Of a stretch of 64,000 nucleotides of DNA, positions 21,655 to 31,303 are shown in pieces. Within the stretch, counting starts at the first letter, position 1. Each line of letters opens with the position of its first letter. The notes below the pieces were generated by a model. It was not told the origin of the DNA. It did not search any database and saw only the letters and a program-made list of their open reading frames with translations. Both the position numbers and the translations under genes were made by a program. Source of the DNA: Isoetes taiwanensis (lineage: Eukaryota > Streptophyta > Lycopodiopsida > Isoetales > Isoetaceae). The DNA is taken from contig JAJEKV010000574.1 in assembly GCA_021234155.1 (NCBI GenBank), positions 78,910 through 142,909 on the forward strand, written 5' to 3'.

Positions 21655-22860
21655 TGGAGATCATACGCCGAAATCCATTGATTGCTACCTAATTGCAAGA
21701 ATGGCATTTTGGCGTCGGTGATCTTTTAATAAAACAAAACAAGAGAGCGGATAGAAGCAAGAAACAAAAGCAAATTTTTCTTTGAAACAAAAATATATAT
21801 ACAATGGCTCACGGATCTTCATGATCCGTAGCTGGGGTAAAGCTGCGTTCTCATCCTTCCAGCGCTCTCGAAGCTTCTTCTCCATATCTTCTAGCGCTGC
21901 GAAATATTGTGTGCAGTTAAAAGCGCCTCGACCCTCGGCTATTGGCCTCTCGGTACCTGGTTAATGTTGCCGCGAGCTCAAGGATAGCTCATCACGGCAC
22001 CCCCTCGTGAATTCTAACACGTCCACGCGCCTCCATCTTCTGGGCGGCGAGGCGGTTTTTTCGTCGTGAACCTCCTTGAATCTCTTCATCACCCACGGCA
22101 AAGGGTGATAATCGCGAACTCTCAGGCGATAAACTGCTTTGGAGGAGGATGATGATACCATCGGAGGAGAAGCGGAAGGCGGAGAAAGATGGCGAAGCGG
22201 GAAGAAGCGGAAGAAGGATCGGAGGTGAAGGCAAGATAGAATGTCTTCTATTTATAACGGGGATTTCGTAGTAGCTTGAGTCACCACGGCCCGAAGGATC
22301 TGCCGTGGGTTAGGAAAATGGACCGTTACTTCTCGCGTCGTGTGAGGAAAAGGTTCCGTTACTTCTTCTAACGTCTTTTCTTCGAGAAAGCTCGTGTGAT
22401 AATTTTTATTGATAATTTCGGTGATACAATCTATACATAAGTAATTTTCTTTGGTACATAACTAAAGATAGAACTTCTCATTGAAGCAAAATAGAGCGGC
22501 ATAGAGATCCTGCGGCCGAAATCCATTGATTGCTACCTAATTGCAAGCAAGGCATTTACGTCGTGTGATATTTTAATAAAACATAACATACATTGGAACA
22601 AGAGGATAGATAGAAGCAAAAATAGAGAAAAACTTTTCTTTGAAGCAAAAATAGATAGATACAGCGGCTAGGGATCTTCATGATCCTCTAGCTGATTTTC
22701 ATGTCCCTGTATTTGAAGCCGTAAGGCTGCGTTCTCATCCTCCAATTTGACTCGAGCTTCTTCTCCATATCTTCTAAAACTGCGAAATCATGTTTTAACC
22801 GCGGCCCTGGCGGCTCGTCGCCTCTTGGTACATGGCGAATGTTTCCACGAGCTCAACGTC
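21655..22860. repeat. Direct duplication of about 300 bp, offset about 840 bp
   Basis: CCGAAATCCATTGATTGCTA followed by CCTAATTGCAAG occurs at about 21670 and again at about 22510. Each copy is followed by ATCTTCATGATCC, GGCTGCGTTCTCATCC or its near match, and AGCTTCTTCTCCATATCTTC. The duplicated DNA covers the C-terminal coding part of relics 3 and 4. Confidence 0.85.
21685..22234 (-). pseudogene. Coiled-coil protein relic 3, paralogue of relic 4
   Basis: The minus strand gives VYRLRVRDYHPLPWVMKRFK, RRVDVLEFTRGCRDEL and ALEDMEKKLRERWKDENAAL. The C-terminal part and 3' flank (21655-21960) match 22495-22800 at DNA level. No known domain was recognised. Confidence 0.45.
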
Positions 22861-23560
22861 TCAATTCGCGGCAGCAGCTCCCTCGTGAAGGCTAATCATG
22901 TTCATCCTCCTCGGTTCACCCAAGGCCGGTCGTCGAAGCTAAAACTCCTACATTCTTGCTCTTCTTCTTGTAGATCTATCTCCATTTCTCGTCATAGTCG
23001 GCATCATCACACATAGTCCGACCCCCTTGGCTTAAAGATTTCATTGTTTCCGGTGTATCTTCGGTTTGGCCGAAAAGGTAATGCAATAACTAGCAAATGC
23101 AAGCGGCAAAGAGAAATAAGATACCTTCTTAAGCACAAGGACGCAGCCGAGGGGAGGAGCGTTCGCGGCATTCTTGAAAAACATCTTCCCTGTTTGCAAA
23201 TGGGAAGCCGCCTCCTCTAGAGCTGGTTTTGGAATCCACGAGCGGGGACATCTGCAAAGGGCGTCTTACCTCGAGACCAAGCGGTCGGGTGAAAGCTAAG
23301 GCAACCGCGCGATAGCATCAAGCTCGCCATCCTTCTTTTGTTTGCCATGATGTCCAACTCCTTGCAATAGAAACGGATAAATCGCGGTCGGCGGCGAACT
23401 TCCTCGTTGTCATGAGGGCGGATGCATACCATTCGGGAACTTCACATAACAATCCATGGCGAAGCAAAGCGGCGAAAACAAGATGTTTAGGAGGCGGTAA
23501 GGTATCACTTTTGAACTCAAGTAGCCGGTTATCGATTATGAAAGGGGACCACGGCCCGTT
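22620..23560 (-). pseudogene. Coiled-coil protein relic 4
   Basis: Minus-strand pieces in order: DNRLLEFKSDTLPPPKHLVF (about 23540), LLCEVPEWYASALMTTRKF (about 23450), IARSWTSWQTKEGW, SHLQTGKMFFKNAANAPPLG (about 23200), and finally LEDMEKKLESNWRMR (about 22750). Frameshifts separate them. The C-terminal helix is the same type as in relic 3, showing a tandem pair. Function is unknown. Confidence 0.45.
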
Positions 23561-23584
23561 GTGGGGAGATTTGTTCGTACATTC

Positions 23585-23610
23585 TAGGGTTAGGGTTAGG
23601 GTTAGGGTTG
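23585..23610 (+). repeat. Short telomere-like repeat, four GGGTTA units
   Basis: TAGGGTTAGGGTTAGGGTTA followed by GGGTT lies inside the CACTA-like element, upstream (in minus-strand sense) of relic 4. The unit is TTAGGG, not the usual plant TTTAGGG. At four units it may be a telo-box-like promoter motif (AACCCTAA on the minus strand) rather than a telomere remnant. Confidence 0.85.
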
Positions 23611-23821
23611 GATCACCACGGCGTGAAGACTACTATGTGCAACCAAAAAGCACAATGCGTCTTTGCGGCGTCGTGTGATCCTCCGATATAACATTAAAAA
23701 AAAAAAAAAAAAAATACAAAGTCGAAGCTAGGCTTCTAAGAAAGAAATGGACTAAGAGATTCACTTATAAAGCCATTACATTAAGAAATATTATACATAT
23801 GAAAAAAACACAAAGGCACTT

Positions 23822-24685
23822 CACGGCCTTTTTAAGGGGTCTTTCTTCTTGTTGTATTCAGCCATAAAATTTTGACCATAGTACTTTCGGGATCCCTTAT
23901 CGTAAGGCGAGGTGCATGTCCTTGGGCATGGCAGTCACCCGCTTGGCGTAATATTCTTTGCAAAGGCTGCGAGTCCTCGAACAGACCGACACCAACTGCT
24001 TCGAAGCCATTTTGAAGAGCATTTAAAGGCGGGTTTTGAATTACGTAGCTGGTATGATGTATCGCACCACACTCTTGCAGAATCTCTTTCACGAGCACGG
24101 CAAATGGGAGGCGGAATGACCATCGGTGCTCTTACCGATACTTCTTAATCTCTGTGAAGCTCTTTTAATGCGGAACCGTCTTCGCTTCCCGGCCACTACC
24201 CTTACCCACCCGGCATTTGGAGCACATTTGCTCGGCCGACTCTTCCGTGAAATCTCCTCACCCAAACATTTCTTGTGTTGTTCCTCGTGGAGACTCTTAG
24301 GTAGATCTCCTCACATTTTACGGTCGCCTTCCCTTTTCGGGTTGGGCCTCCTCCTTTGATTTGAAGGTTCCAGGCGCATCGGAGGAGGAGGAGGAGGAGG
24401 GCGATAAGAGCAAACGGCGGCTGCCTAATAATTAATCCGGCGTCATATTACGCTCACGGGTCTCTCATTCCATCCTCCGATCTCCGAACCGGAGTGCACC
24501 TCCCTACTTACTCGAGTTGCTTCTCCGCCCGTGCGTCATGCGGATTTCTTTTCGGGTCTTACGTTAGGCATGGTGGGAGGAGGAGAATCTCTATCGAGAC
24601 TTGATTCGAGATGAAGGAGGCGGACTAATGTAATCACGGCCTTACACCCACGGATGGGTCCTTGCGTTTGCTTAGTTCTTGCCAT
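23822..24685 (-). pseudogene. Histone H3-like gene inside the transposon, frameshifted
   Basis: The minus strand starts at 24685 with MARTKQT, the exact canonical H3 tip, then runs into a tail longer than the roughly 40 residues of H3. After frameshifts the H3 core appears in order: EIKKYR (about 24145), RLPFAVLVKEILQE (24072-24116, compare KLPFQRLVREIAQD), FKTRL (about 24030, compare FKTDLRF), ALQNGFEAVGVGLFEDS (about 23968-24018, compare ALQEAAEAYLVGLFEDT) and YAKRVTAMPKDMHLALR (23905-23955, compare HAKRVTIMPKDIQLARR). About ten extra residues lie in loop 1, and an open C-terminal extension can follow one frameshift later (to 23822). H3 packages DNA with H4. The extended tail and loop recall CENH3, but sites diagnostic of it cannot be placed. 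At least three frameshifts make this copy non-coding. It could be host capture or an element gene. Confidence 0.7.
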
Positions 24686-24789
24686 GGCTTCTCGGCGGAT
24701 GGCGCTTTATACTACGAACAACGACAAAAATAGACAAGCGGCAAGAGATAAATAGTAAAAAGAAGTTAAAGTAAAATATGATGGTAGCG

Positions 24790-25650
24790 TTTTTAAATAA
24801 TTATACGGAACCCTAAAAAATATCGGACAAAATCGGAACCCTAAAAAACATCGGACAAAAACACAAAAAAAAACCAGAGATTCAAAGCTAAGGCGATAGA
24901 CAATTTCTTGTTGATCGCGAACTCACTAAACTTTACATTTTCCTCTTGCACGTAACCAACCCTAATGCCATCAATAAAATAATGGAAGTCGTCAACAATC
25001 TCCTCTGTCTCCATTAGCACTCTTAGCTCGATAATGGCCATTAAGCTTTCCATGGTGGCTGTATAAATGACTTCCTCCCCTCTCCATACTCGAATATCCA
25101 CCGCGGCCAGTGTATCATTATGGTCCTCAAAGCGGCTTCCAAAAAGTTTGTGCGACCTCTCTTTTTTACGTTTCCTTAGTTCTAGTTGACAATTAGCGTA
25201 TAAATATTGTTTTGGAAGAAAGTATCGAACTTAAAGGAGGACTTAACTTCGCGGACCTCGTTAGTTGACCCGGATGATTCGTGGAATCGAACATCAGTCG
25301 GAACCAAAATAAGCCATCCACAAAATCGGCAGAGGGGGAGAAAGCATTATATGTCTTGGGCTTTTGAACTTCTGCGCCATCTGGAATATGTTAGCAAATA
25401 CCTCAAGCGGTGTGAAGATTTTTGAAACTCATCCTCACGCCTCCGTTTTCGGACATTCCCGCTTGCACCTCGTCAGCCATGCATTTCTTCATTGCAATTA
25501 CATTGTTCTCATTAGTTTGTGGCTTACAAAGTTCACTTAAAGGGGCAATTCAACCGGCCTCAAGCTCGGTTTTCGACCTTTACGTTATAATCATGTCACG
25601 TAAAACCGGATGCCTATACCCATAAGGTCACGGCATCCATACCTTGGAAA
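24790..25650 (-). pseudogene. Minus-strand reading frames, unrecognised, partly open
   Basis: The clearest frame (24841-25101) gives MDIRVWRGEEVIYTATMESL, MAIIELRVLMETEEIVDDFH, YFIDGIRVGYVQEENVKF and a hydrophobic end. Upstream across frameshifts come IAMKKCMADEVQAGMSENG and VQKPKTYNAFSPSADFVDGL. The pieces read like one protein of over 200 residues broken by indels. No family was recognised. It lies directly upstream, in minus-strand order, of the H3-like relic. Confidence 0.35.
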
Positions 25651-26079
25651 AGGACAATTAGATGTCTATGTGATACGACAAATTACACTACTAATACTTT
25701 TGGCGGAATGACATCCACGGCGTCGATAAACATAAACCTGCATAATAAAGTTGTTTATAAACCGTGTCAATGAAAGAAATGAAAAGATAAAGGAGGAGAT
25801 CACCGACCGAAACTATCTCTCTGGTTAAGTAGGCTGACGGCTAACCCGGCGTCGTGTGATCCGATTAAGGTGGTTACCATTTGCGGGCAATTTTGGGAAT
25901 CTGTTTTTGGTGGAGATTAGCTCTTTGGCCATATCGGAAGGGGTATATGCATGTCATATTGTTATACTTTCCACTTTCAGGCGCTAGAATTCAACTTGAA
26001 CTCTTTTATCCTACCTATCAATGTGTCGCATAATCGATCGCCTTTGTCGCTTAACTCTATGCTCGCCCCTCGTTGATGG

Positions 26080-26400
26080 CGGCATACTCACCTGAACCTA
26101 TTGAGACAAAACCTCCCACTTCTTGACCTTGGGAGTTACGTAAATGGGGCAAGAACCACCGAAATTACAGGGAGACATGGATTGCGGATGAGGGTGAAGT
26201 GGGAGAGGATGCGTAGAGGCGCCAGGAGTGGCGATCTGAAGTTTGGCGCCAAAATTTGACAAGGGAGTTGGTGGCCGGCGATGGCGGTCAAAGTCACCAT
26301 TATTTTGGGCGGCGGCGACTCGAAAAAATACAGGGCCATTAAAATGGTTGCAATAAAAGCGCTTGAGGCATCCCCCTATGAAAATCGCCATGTGGATGCC
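26080..26400 (-). pseudogene. Possible 5' exon of the minus-strand gene set
   Basis: The minus strand has a leader-like region with Pro/His-rich reading, then an ATG near 26181 (MSPCNFGGSCPIYVTPKVKK, then WEVLSQ) and a CAGGTGAGT splice donor near 26090. Its position just inside the right inverted repeat suits a first exon transcribed from the element end. This is an inference from structure only. Confidence 0.3.
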
Positions 26401-26580
26401 AAGTAAGCCTGCTCATCCTTCTACACCGCCAAGTAATATCTCGACTTTTCGTAAAAGGCGCCAAACCTGATTGGTCTGGCGAATCGGCGTGGAAATCTTT
26501 AACCCAAGATAAAGGGCCATTTTCAGACCCCAAATCCGCCCTAATGATTCTTGGCGTGGCACGAGAACACACCTAACTGT

Positions 26581-26610
26581 CCTCCACGTTATAGGGAAGC
26601 CCATTTAGTG
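26581..26610 (-). repeat. Right terminal inverted repeat, starting CACTA
   Basis: On the minus strand it begins CACTAAATGGGCTTCCC and continues into TATAACGTGGAGG, matching the left end as an inverted copy. Confidence 0.6.
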
Positions 26611-27411
26611 GGTTTTCTTGTTGTGGAACAGTAGTGAGCTTTCCTATATGCTCGTGTTATGTTTATGTGGCCCCCATTGTAGAGAACTAGTTAGTCTGGT
26701 GGCTTTGAAGATATTCATTTGATGGTTTTGGCATATATTAGTAGTAGAAAGTAATGTGCAAACGCACTTGGGTTGCCCATTGAAATATACTACATTAAGG
26801 CTATTTCTGCTGTTATCTGTCTATTTTGTTGTTAATGCACTACAAACAAACTTAGGCCTACTGTCTATTGCAGTTAGATATATCCTTCCTATGCACTGCT
26901 GTTTCTCTAAAGCAAGCGTATAACCTCCGAGTTTGCTTGTTATGGCTTTTCTGACCTGCACAAAAAACAATTCTAAGAAAGATGTTCTTGTGCTGTGCTT
27001 CATACATAAAATGGCAGGGCAGGAAGGCTCCTTTTTTTTTGAAGAAGGCAAGAAGGTATTTTCAAGCGGGCAGTTCCATGGTTGTCAGCTCCTCTCCTGG
27101 GGCGAAGTCCGACAAGACCTCCTCCTCTGCCTCCTCCTCCTGTTTCGATGGCTTGATAGCCCCCTATACGATCAATGGCAACCCAGACACCCACTCACGT
27201 CACATAATGCTGAGTGGTTTGCCCATCTAAATCGTCAAAATAGTACATCCGATGGTGCAAAAAAGATATTCTACCAGCCCACCTCCCAATCGTTTGCTCT
27301 CTAGACAACTACACTATGGGGATGTCCCAACTGTGGGTGGGGTGTCCCGTATGCATAATAATAGTTCAGTCATCCTTATATAAATTCTTTAGCTAGATTA
27401 CGCAAATTCTT
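26611..27411. other. Unassigned DNA before a LINE tail
   Basis: It may include the 5'-truncated body of the LINE whose tail follows, but no LINE protein motif was found. A CT-rich stretch lies near 27115-27150. Confidence 0.35.
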
Positions 27412-27474
27412 TAGCTAGGTCCCATAGGCTGAGTGGTGTCCGTAGACGATAAAAGCTATTCTATTCTATTCTCT
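27412..27474 (+). mobile_element. LINE family 3' tail, copy D
   Basis: GGTCCCATAGGCTGAGTGG, then GTAGACGATAAAAGC and an ATTCT microsatellite, match the ends of the other LINE copies. The upstream hairpin was not recognised here, so the copy is very short or altered. Confidence 0.7.
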
Positions 27475-27644
27475 TTATAGAAAATAAGTACTTGCTGATA
27501 GGATAGTGGATGAATAATACCACCACTGACTTCTAAAAACCAAGGGGGAGTCACTTGAACCCCCAAAACCACGTGCGTGAACACCAAGGGGGTGTTTTTG
27601 GGGCTTGGACATATGTATACCTATATGATAAAATACAATTTTGT

Positions 27645-28030
27645 TTTTCAATTTATGTATAAAACCGGGAGGCGGTATATGTGTAGCAAAATTCAAAAAC
27701 TGTATGCTAGGGGATTTCTATAAAAAAATGGCATATAGGGGTTCTTTTACCACCCTGGATCCCCTAGGGATATGAGGCTCACATATTGAACCTCAATTTT
27801 TTGGTAAATATATGTGATTAAAAAAAGCATCACGTATACAAATAGGGGGTTATATAAAAATAGTGTTTATATAAGGTCGTATAGAAGGGTTTTTTTTATT
27901 GAGGATTTGACGTATAAAACTGGGAGAGGGCATCTGTAACAAAATTCAAAAACCATATGCTAGGGATTTTTTTTTTTTTTTTAAAAATAAAAAGGTGGCA
28001 TATATAGGGGTATTTTTACCACCCTATACA
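27645..28030. repeat. Diverged direct repeat of about 110 bp
   Basis: GTATAAAACCGGGAGGCGG through TTACCACCCT at about 27655-27757 is repeated at about 27912-28025 (GTATAAAACTGGGAGAGGG through TTACCACCCT), with indels in a poly-T run of the second copy. Confidence 0.8.
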
Positions 28031-28456
28031 TGCAGGTGGCATAATTCTAATTCGACGTAATTGAATGCAGATCCTGAACCTGTAAAATACAACATATACT
28101 CGCATGAATAGACTTCAATATTAAATAATAATTAGATTCCTCTGACTTCAATGAAGAGATATCAACCAAACATCTTTCCATTGACTTTATCAATGCTCAT
28201 TTTGCAAAAGCACATGCTCGTAGCTTACATACCATTTGAGAATGATTCAAAGAAAAGGCAATAGCAAGGATTTACATAGCCATGCAGTCTTGATCTAAAT
28301 TTAGAATTTTGATAAGAATAGAAATTACTACTAATGAGTTTATAAGAAAACATAGCTCTATGGTTGGTGACAGGGTCTATATGGAAGATATCAACTAGTA
28401 CTAATGGGGCCATGAGAACTAAATAAAATAGAGAGATAATACTAATGCCCATATAC
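28031..28456. other. AT-rich DNA, nothing firm
   Basis: A donor-like GTATGT on the minus strand near 28230 follows an open stretch, but it does not join the 28457-28750 exon in frame. Confidence 0.35.
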
Positions 28457-28750
28457 CTCCAGAGATACTGTAATATCCATGGCAAGTGCGAGAAGATCAT
28501 ACTTATCATCATCTATGTGATGCACCTTGTTAATATAGTGGAGATGGCGCTTCATGGCGTAGAATGTTGAAGAGGTCAAAATCTTGTCTCTTGTAAAAGA
28601 ATAGCATAGGGCACTATAGTTTTGACTCTTATGCTGTAAGTGGGAAAGGACTTTTGCAGCTGTTTCAAGCTCTCTTTCCAGTCCAAGAACAAATGTTTTG
28701 CCAACATTCTCATCAAGCAAAACCTCTAACTTCGAGGACTGCATGATCAC
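28457..28750 (-). CDS. Exon-like open frame of 98 codons, unrecognised
   Basis: On the minus strand an acceptor (GATTATGTAG) is followed by an uninterrupted 294-bp frame and a donor (GGAG then GTATAT). The frame includes MQSSKLEVLLDENVGKTFVL, LERELETAAKVLSHLQHKSQ and KRHLHYINKVHHIDDDKYDL. The composition is natural and helical, unlike the surrounding AT-rich noise. No partner exon in frame was confirmed, and no family was recognised. It could be one exon of a real gene or of a pseudogene. Confidence 0.35.
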
Positions 28751-29320
28751 CTACATAATCTGATTCCCTTCTCAGTATGAAACAAAAGCAAAACCTTCAA
28801 TTACATGCACCATTGCCAAAATGATATCTAGCTAATTTAGTTTTTGCTTCTAAGGAGGCGCATTCCTAGATAATTGCCATAAAGGAAGGACATGGATAAA
28901 TGTGATGGGCTACATTTGCTCTCAGTTACAAATGCAATCACTTATCTCATTAGAAAATAGATAAATCAATTTATCCTACATGATCTCCAACAAGCGCATA
29001 AATAATACAACATAGATAATTCTAAAAGAGCTTCCTTTCAAAAATGATTCCTTCAATATCACTGACGAGTGTTTTTATTCAATCACTAGGGTGTTTGACA
29101 TCCATTTGCTCACAAAATGCAGTCTATTATGGGACAGTTTTGAGTCTCCTCTAATTTGTTCAAGATTGAGGCAAGAAGCAGATGAACCTAAGGTTGATAG
29201 CTCAAATAACATTTGCAAATTATGCCATAGAAGTCGAATCTGAAAAACATAATCTTGGCAAGCTTATCGTTCTATGAGATACATGTAGCAGGTTCTATTG
29301 CGCCAAAGCCACATAGCTAA
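28751..29320. other. AT-rich DNA, nothing recognised
   Basis: No gene, repeat or RNA structure was seen. Confidence 0.45.
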
Positions 29321-29337
29321 TCAGATATTTGCACAAC

Positions 29338-29565
29338 AAAAATGCTTGGCTGTTTATCTTCGAGAAGTGACTGAACGTAGGAAAGTTATACTTAAACAAC
29401 AAGCTTGACTGGACTTTAAGCAGGGGCAATATCGCCATCATACCCCTTTCTTTGACATAATAAGTCGCAACTTCGAGGCTATTTATCTTCAAGAAATTAC
29501 TGTATCTAGGGAAGCTCTACTTAAACAACATGCTGACTTGGATATCAAGCAGACAATATCGCATG
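29338..29565 (+). repeat. Two diverged copies of a coding-like segment
   Basis: The plus strand reads LAVYLREVTERRKVILKQQ near 29347 and AIYLQEITVSREALLKQHAD near 29480, separated by about 130 bp. The DNA repeats are TTATCTTCGAGAAGTGACTG and TTATCTTCAAGAAATTACTG, each followed by ACTTAAACAACA. They may be repeats from a retroelement gag or an exon duplication; the family is unknown. Confidence 0.5.
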
Positions 29566-29928
29566 ATGCTCTAGAGGAGTTCCCTTGAAGGTTCAAGAAT
29601 TAAGTGGGCAGCTCAAGAGAAATGAGGTATCAACTCATACTTTGAGCTCATGTCCTCTTTTACTTTCAGAATGCTCCTTCAGTTTTCTAAACAATTTATG
29701 AATGGCTAGAATATGTTAAGGCTTTGGTGGATCATGCTAATGGGAGGCAATTCAAATCTTTCAAAAGCTTTAAAGAAGCTTGGGAGTATCTTAAAATATC
29801 TTGTACAGTGACTGCTCTGGCCAAACAATCCTTGGTGAAGGAATAGATGGAGTGAAGCTCCGATTTCTAGAAAGCTTCCCTAGAGGCAAATCAGGTTAAG
29901 AATGGAGTTCGCCCTCTGGCCTAACCCA

Positions 29929-30290
29929 TTGGAATGCCCTACTTCAAAATGCCCTGCACAATGCAAGAAATTTGAATTCAACAAGTCTGGCCTGTTTTAA
30001 TGTGCCCACAAATCCTGCCAGCTTTTATTTTGCTCTAAGAAGGCGGATTTGCCTGACAAATGGTTCTGATACCACAACCACCATAACCCGAGCTTCCAAG
30101 AAAAACCTAACTAATATCTTCTGGTTTGTCGATTTAAGAACCACAGACAAATTGCTAAACTAAGATGAATGGTGATTCCTAACGTTGATCAGAGCTCACC
30201 CATTGGAATGCCCTACTCCAAAATGCCCTGCACAATGCAAGAAATTTGAACCCAGGAAATCCGGCTTGTTTTTAATGTGCTCTTAAACCC
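29929..30290. repeat. LTR-retroelement fragment with primer-site-like sequence and direct repeats
   Basis: A block beginning CCCATTGGAATGCCCTACT occurs near 29930 and near 30193. Between them, 30061-30074 is the reverse complement of TGGTATCAGAACCA. This closely matches the initiator-tRNA primer site TGGTATCAGAGC of plant LTR elements, so a minus-strand element is suggested. No open protein remains. Confidence 0.5.
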
Positions 30291-31198
30291 CTGTCCTTGC
30301 AGGTTAACCAAATCTAACCGTTGCCCACCGTCGGATGATGAATGAAAGGTTATATTGCATAATCACTGGAATATATTTTTTTTAAGGAATATGCCAAAGA
30401 TTATTGTTGATAATCTCATGAATATGCTTTTTCAACGAATATTCCAGAGATTATCACTCTGTAATAGAAATCGTTGCTCTCTTACTCTGTTTTCAGCCTT
30501 TGGCGAGCAATTGACTTCCTTAAAGCCATCGGATCATTGTTGTCGCCTAATTCGGCCAGGAAGAGGAGCAAGTCGATGCATTTTTTTTGCAGGACCATGT
30601 AATACGTTCAAACAGGAAAATCCCTGCAGCCAGATAGATTTTCGGCAGAGCCTTATGATTCTAGAAGCTCTAGCTGCAGATCTGAAAAGAATAAATTATG
30701 GGATCCTTCGGCAGATAGTAGCAGATGTAGGGATTTAAACGGTTGTTCTTAGGATTCATTGCTTCTGAAATGATTCAGAATCGTTATCTTACCATGCAAG
30801 CCTATCAAAAGGGGGCCCATTTTTTGGGCAGAGGAGAAAATTCGAAGGTCCTTACTGGAAAAGGGCTGCATTTAGATGGAAGATTTTGGCCAGATTGAAA
30901 TGCCTATCCAGAAAAAAATGTGCCCACAAAACCCATCTCTGTTTGATGCAAACTCTGATTCAAGGTAGCAGGTCGCTCAACAAAGACCCTATAGCAGCCT
31001 TAGTCTTGCGAAGCTGGAATAGAAGGGTCTATTACTGCAGAAGAAGAGAAGGATTTTGTGATCAACAGAACTTTTGAGGTTTTGCATAAGTATTTGAAGA
31101 CCTTCAGATCTTTTTATCTCGTTTTATGAAGATTGGAATCAAAGAGGATAGATTCAGTGGGATTTTACAATGCTTAACCTGCTCGAACAGGGGTTTAA

Positions 31199-31303
31199 GG
31201 GAGGTCAACCCTCCCCTCCTAGGGATCATGGGAAATAACCCTCTCGGCCTCCGGCCTCGAGGGTTATTTTCCATAATCCCTAAGAGGGGAGGGATAACCT
31301 CCT
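31199..31303. repeat. Foldback hairpin of about 105 bp (MITE-like)
   Basis: The left arm starts GGAGGTCAACCCTCCCC and reaches AATAACCCTC. The right arm is its near-complete inverted copy, with roughly 35 of 41 pairs plus a GC-rich apex (TCGGCC-TCC-GGCCTCGA). The hairpin lies immediately before 31304, where a repeat of 30012-30185 begins, so it may mark an insertion junction. Confidence 0.8.

Larger units (their letters stand above)
13766..26610. mobile_element. Decayed CACTA-like DNA element, about 12.8 kb, with captured or own genes
   Basis: The right end, read on the minus strand from 26610, is CACTAAATGGGCTTCCC then TATAACGTGGAGG. The left end at 13766 is CACAATAACGAGGCTTTCC then TATAACGTGG. 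The inner 20 bases are nearly identical in inverted orientation. Further in, CATTAGGGCGGATTTGGGGT appears at about 14421 on the plus strand and again near 26545 on the minus strand, so the inverted similarity extends inward. CACTA ends with subterminal repeats fit the En/Spm superfamily. No TNP2-type transposase was recognised, and the flanking 3-bp duplications do not match cleanly (GAC on the left, GGT on the right). It may be several nested elements. The gene relics inside are listed separately. Confidence 0.55.

Noticed and set aside
23905-23955. Histone H4 rather than H3 at VTAMPKD...YYGQN
   Set aside because: H4 has a similar VTAMDV...LYGFGG end, but the upstream GLFEDS, VKEI and MARTKQT fit only H3.
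13766-26610. Giant-virus insertion because of the histone gene
   Set aside because: No viral capsid, polymerase or packaging genes were seen, and the ends look like a DNA transposon.
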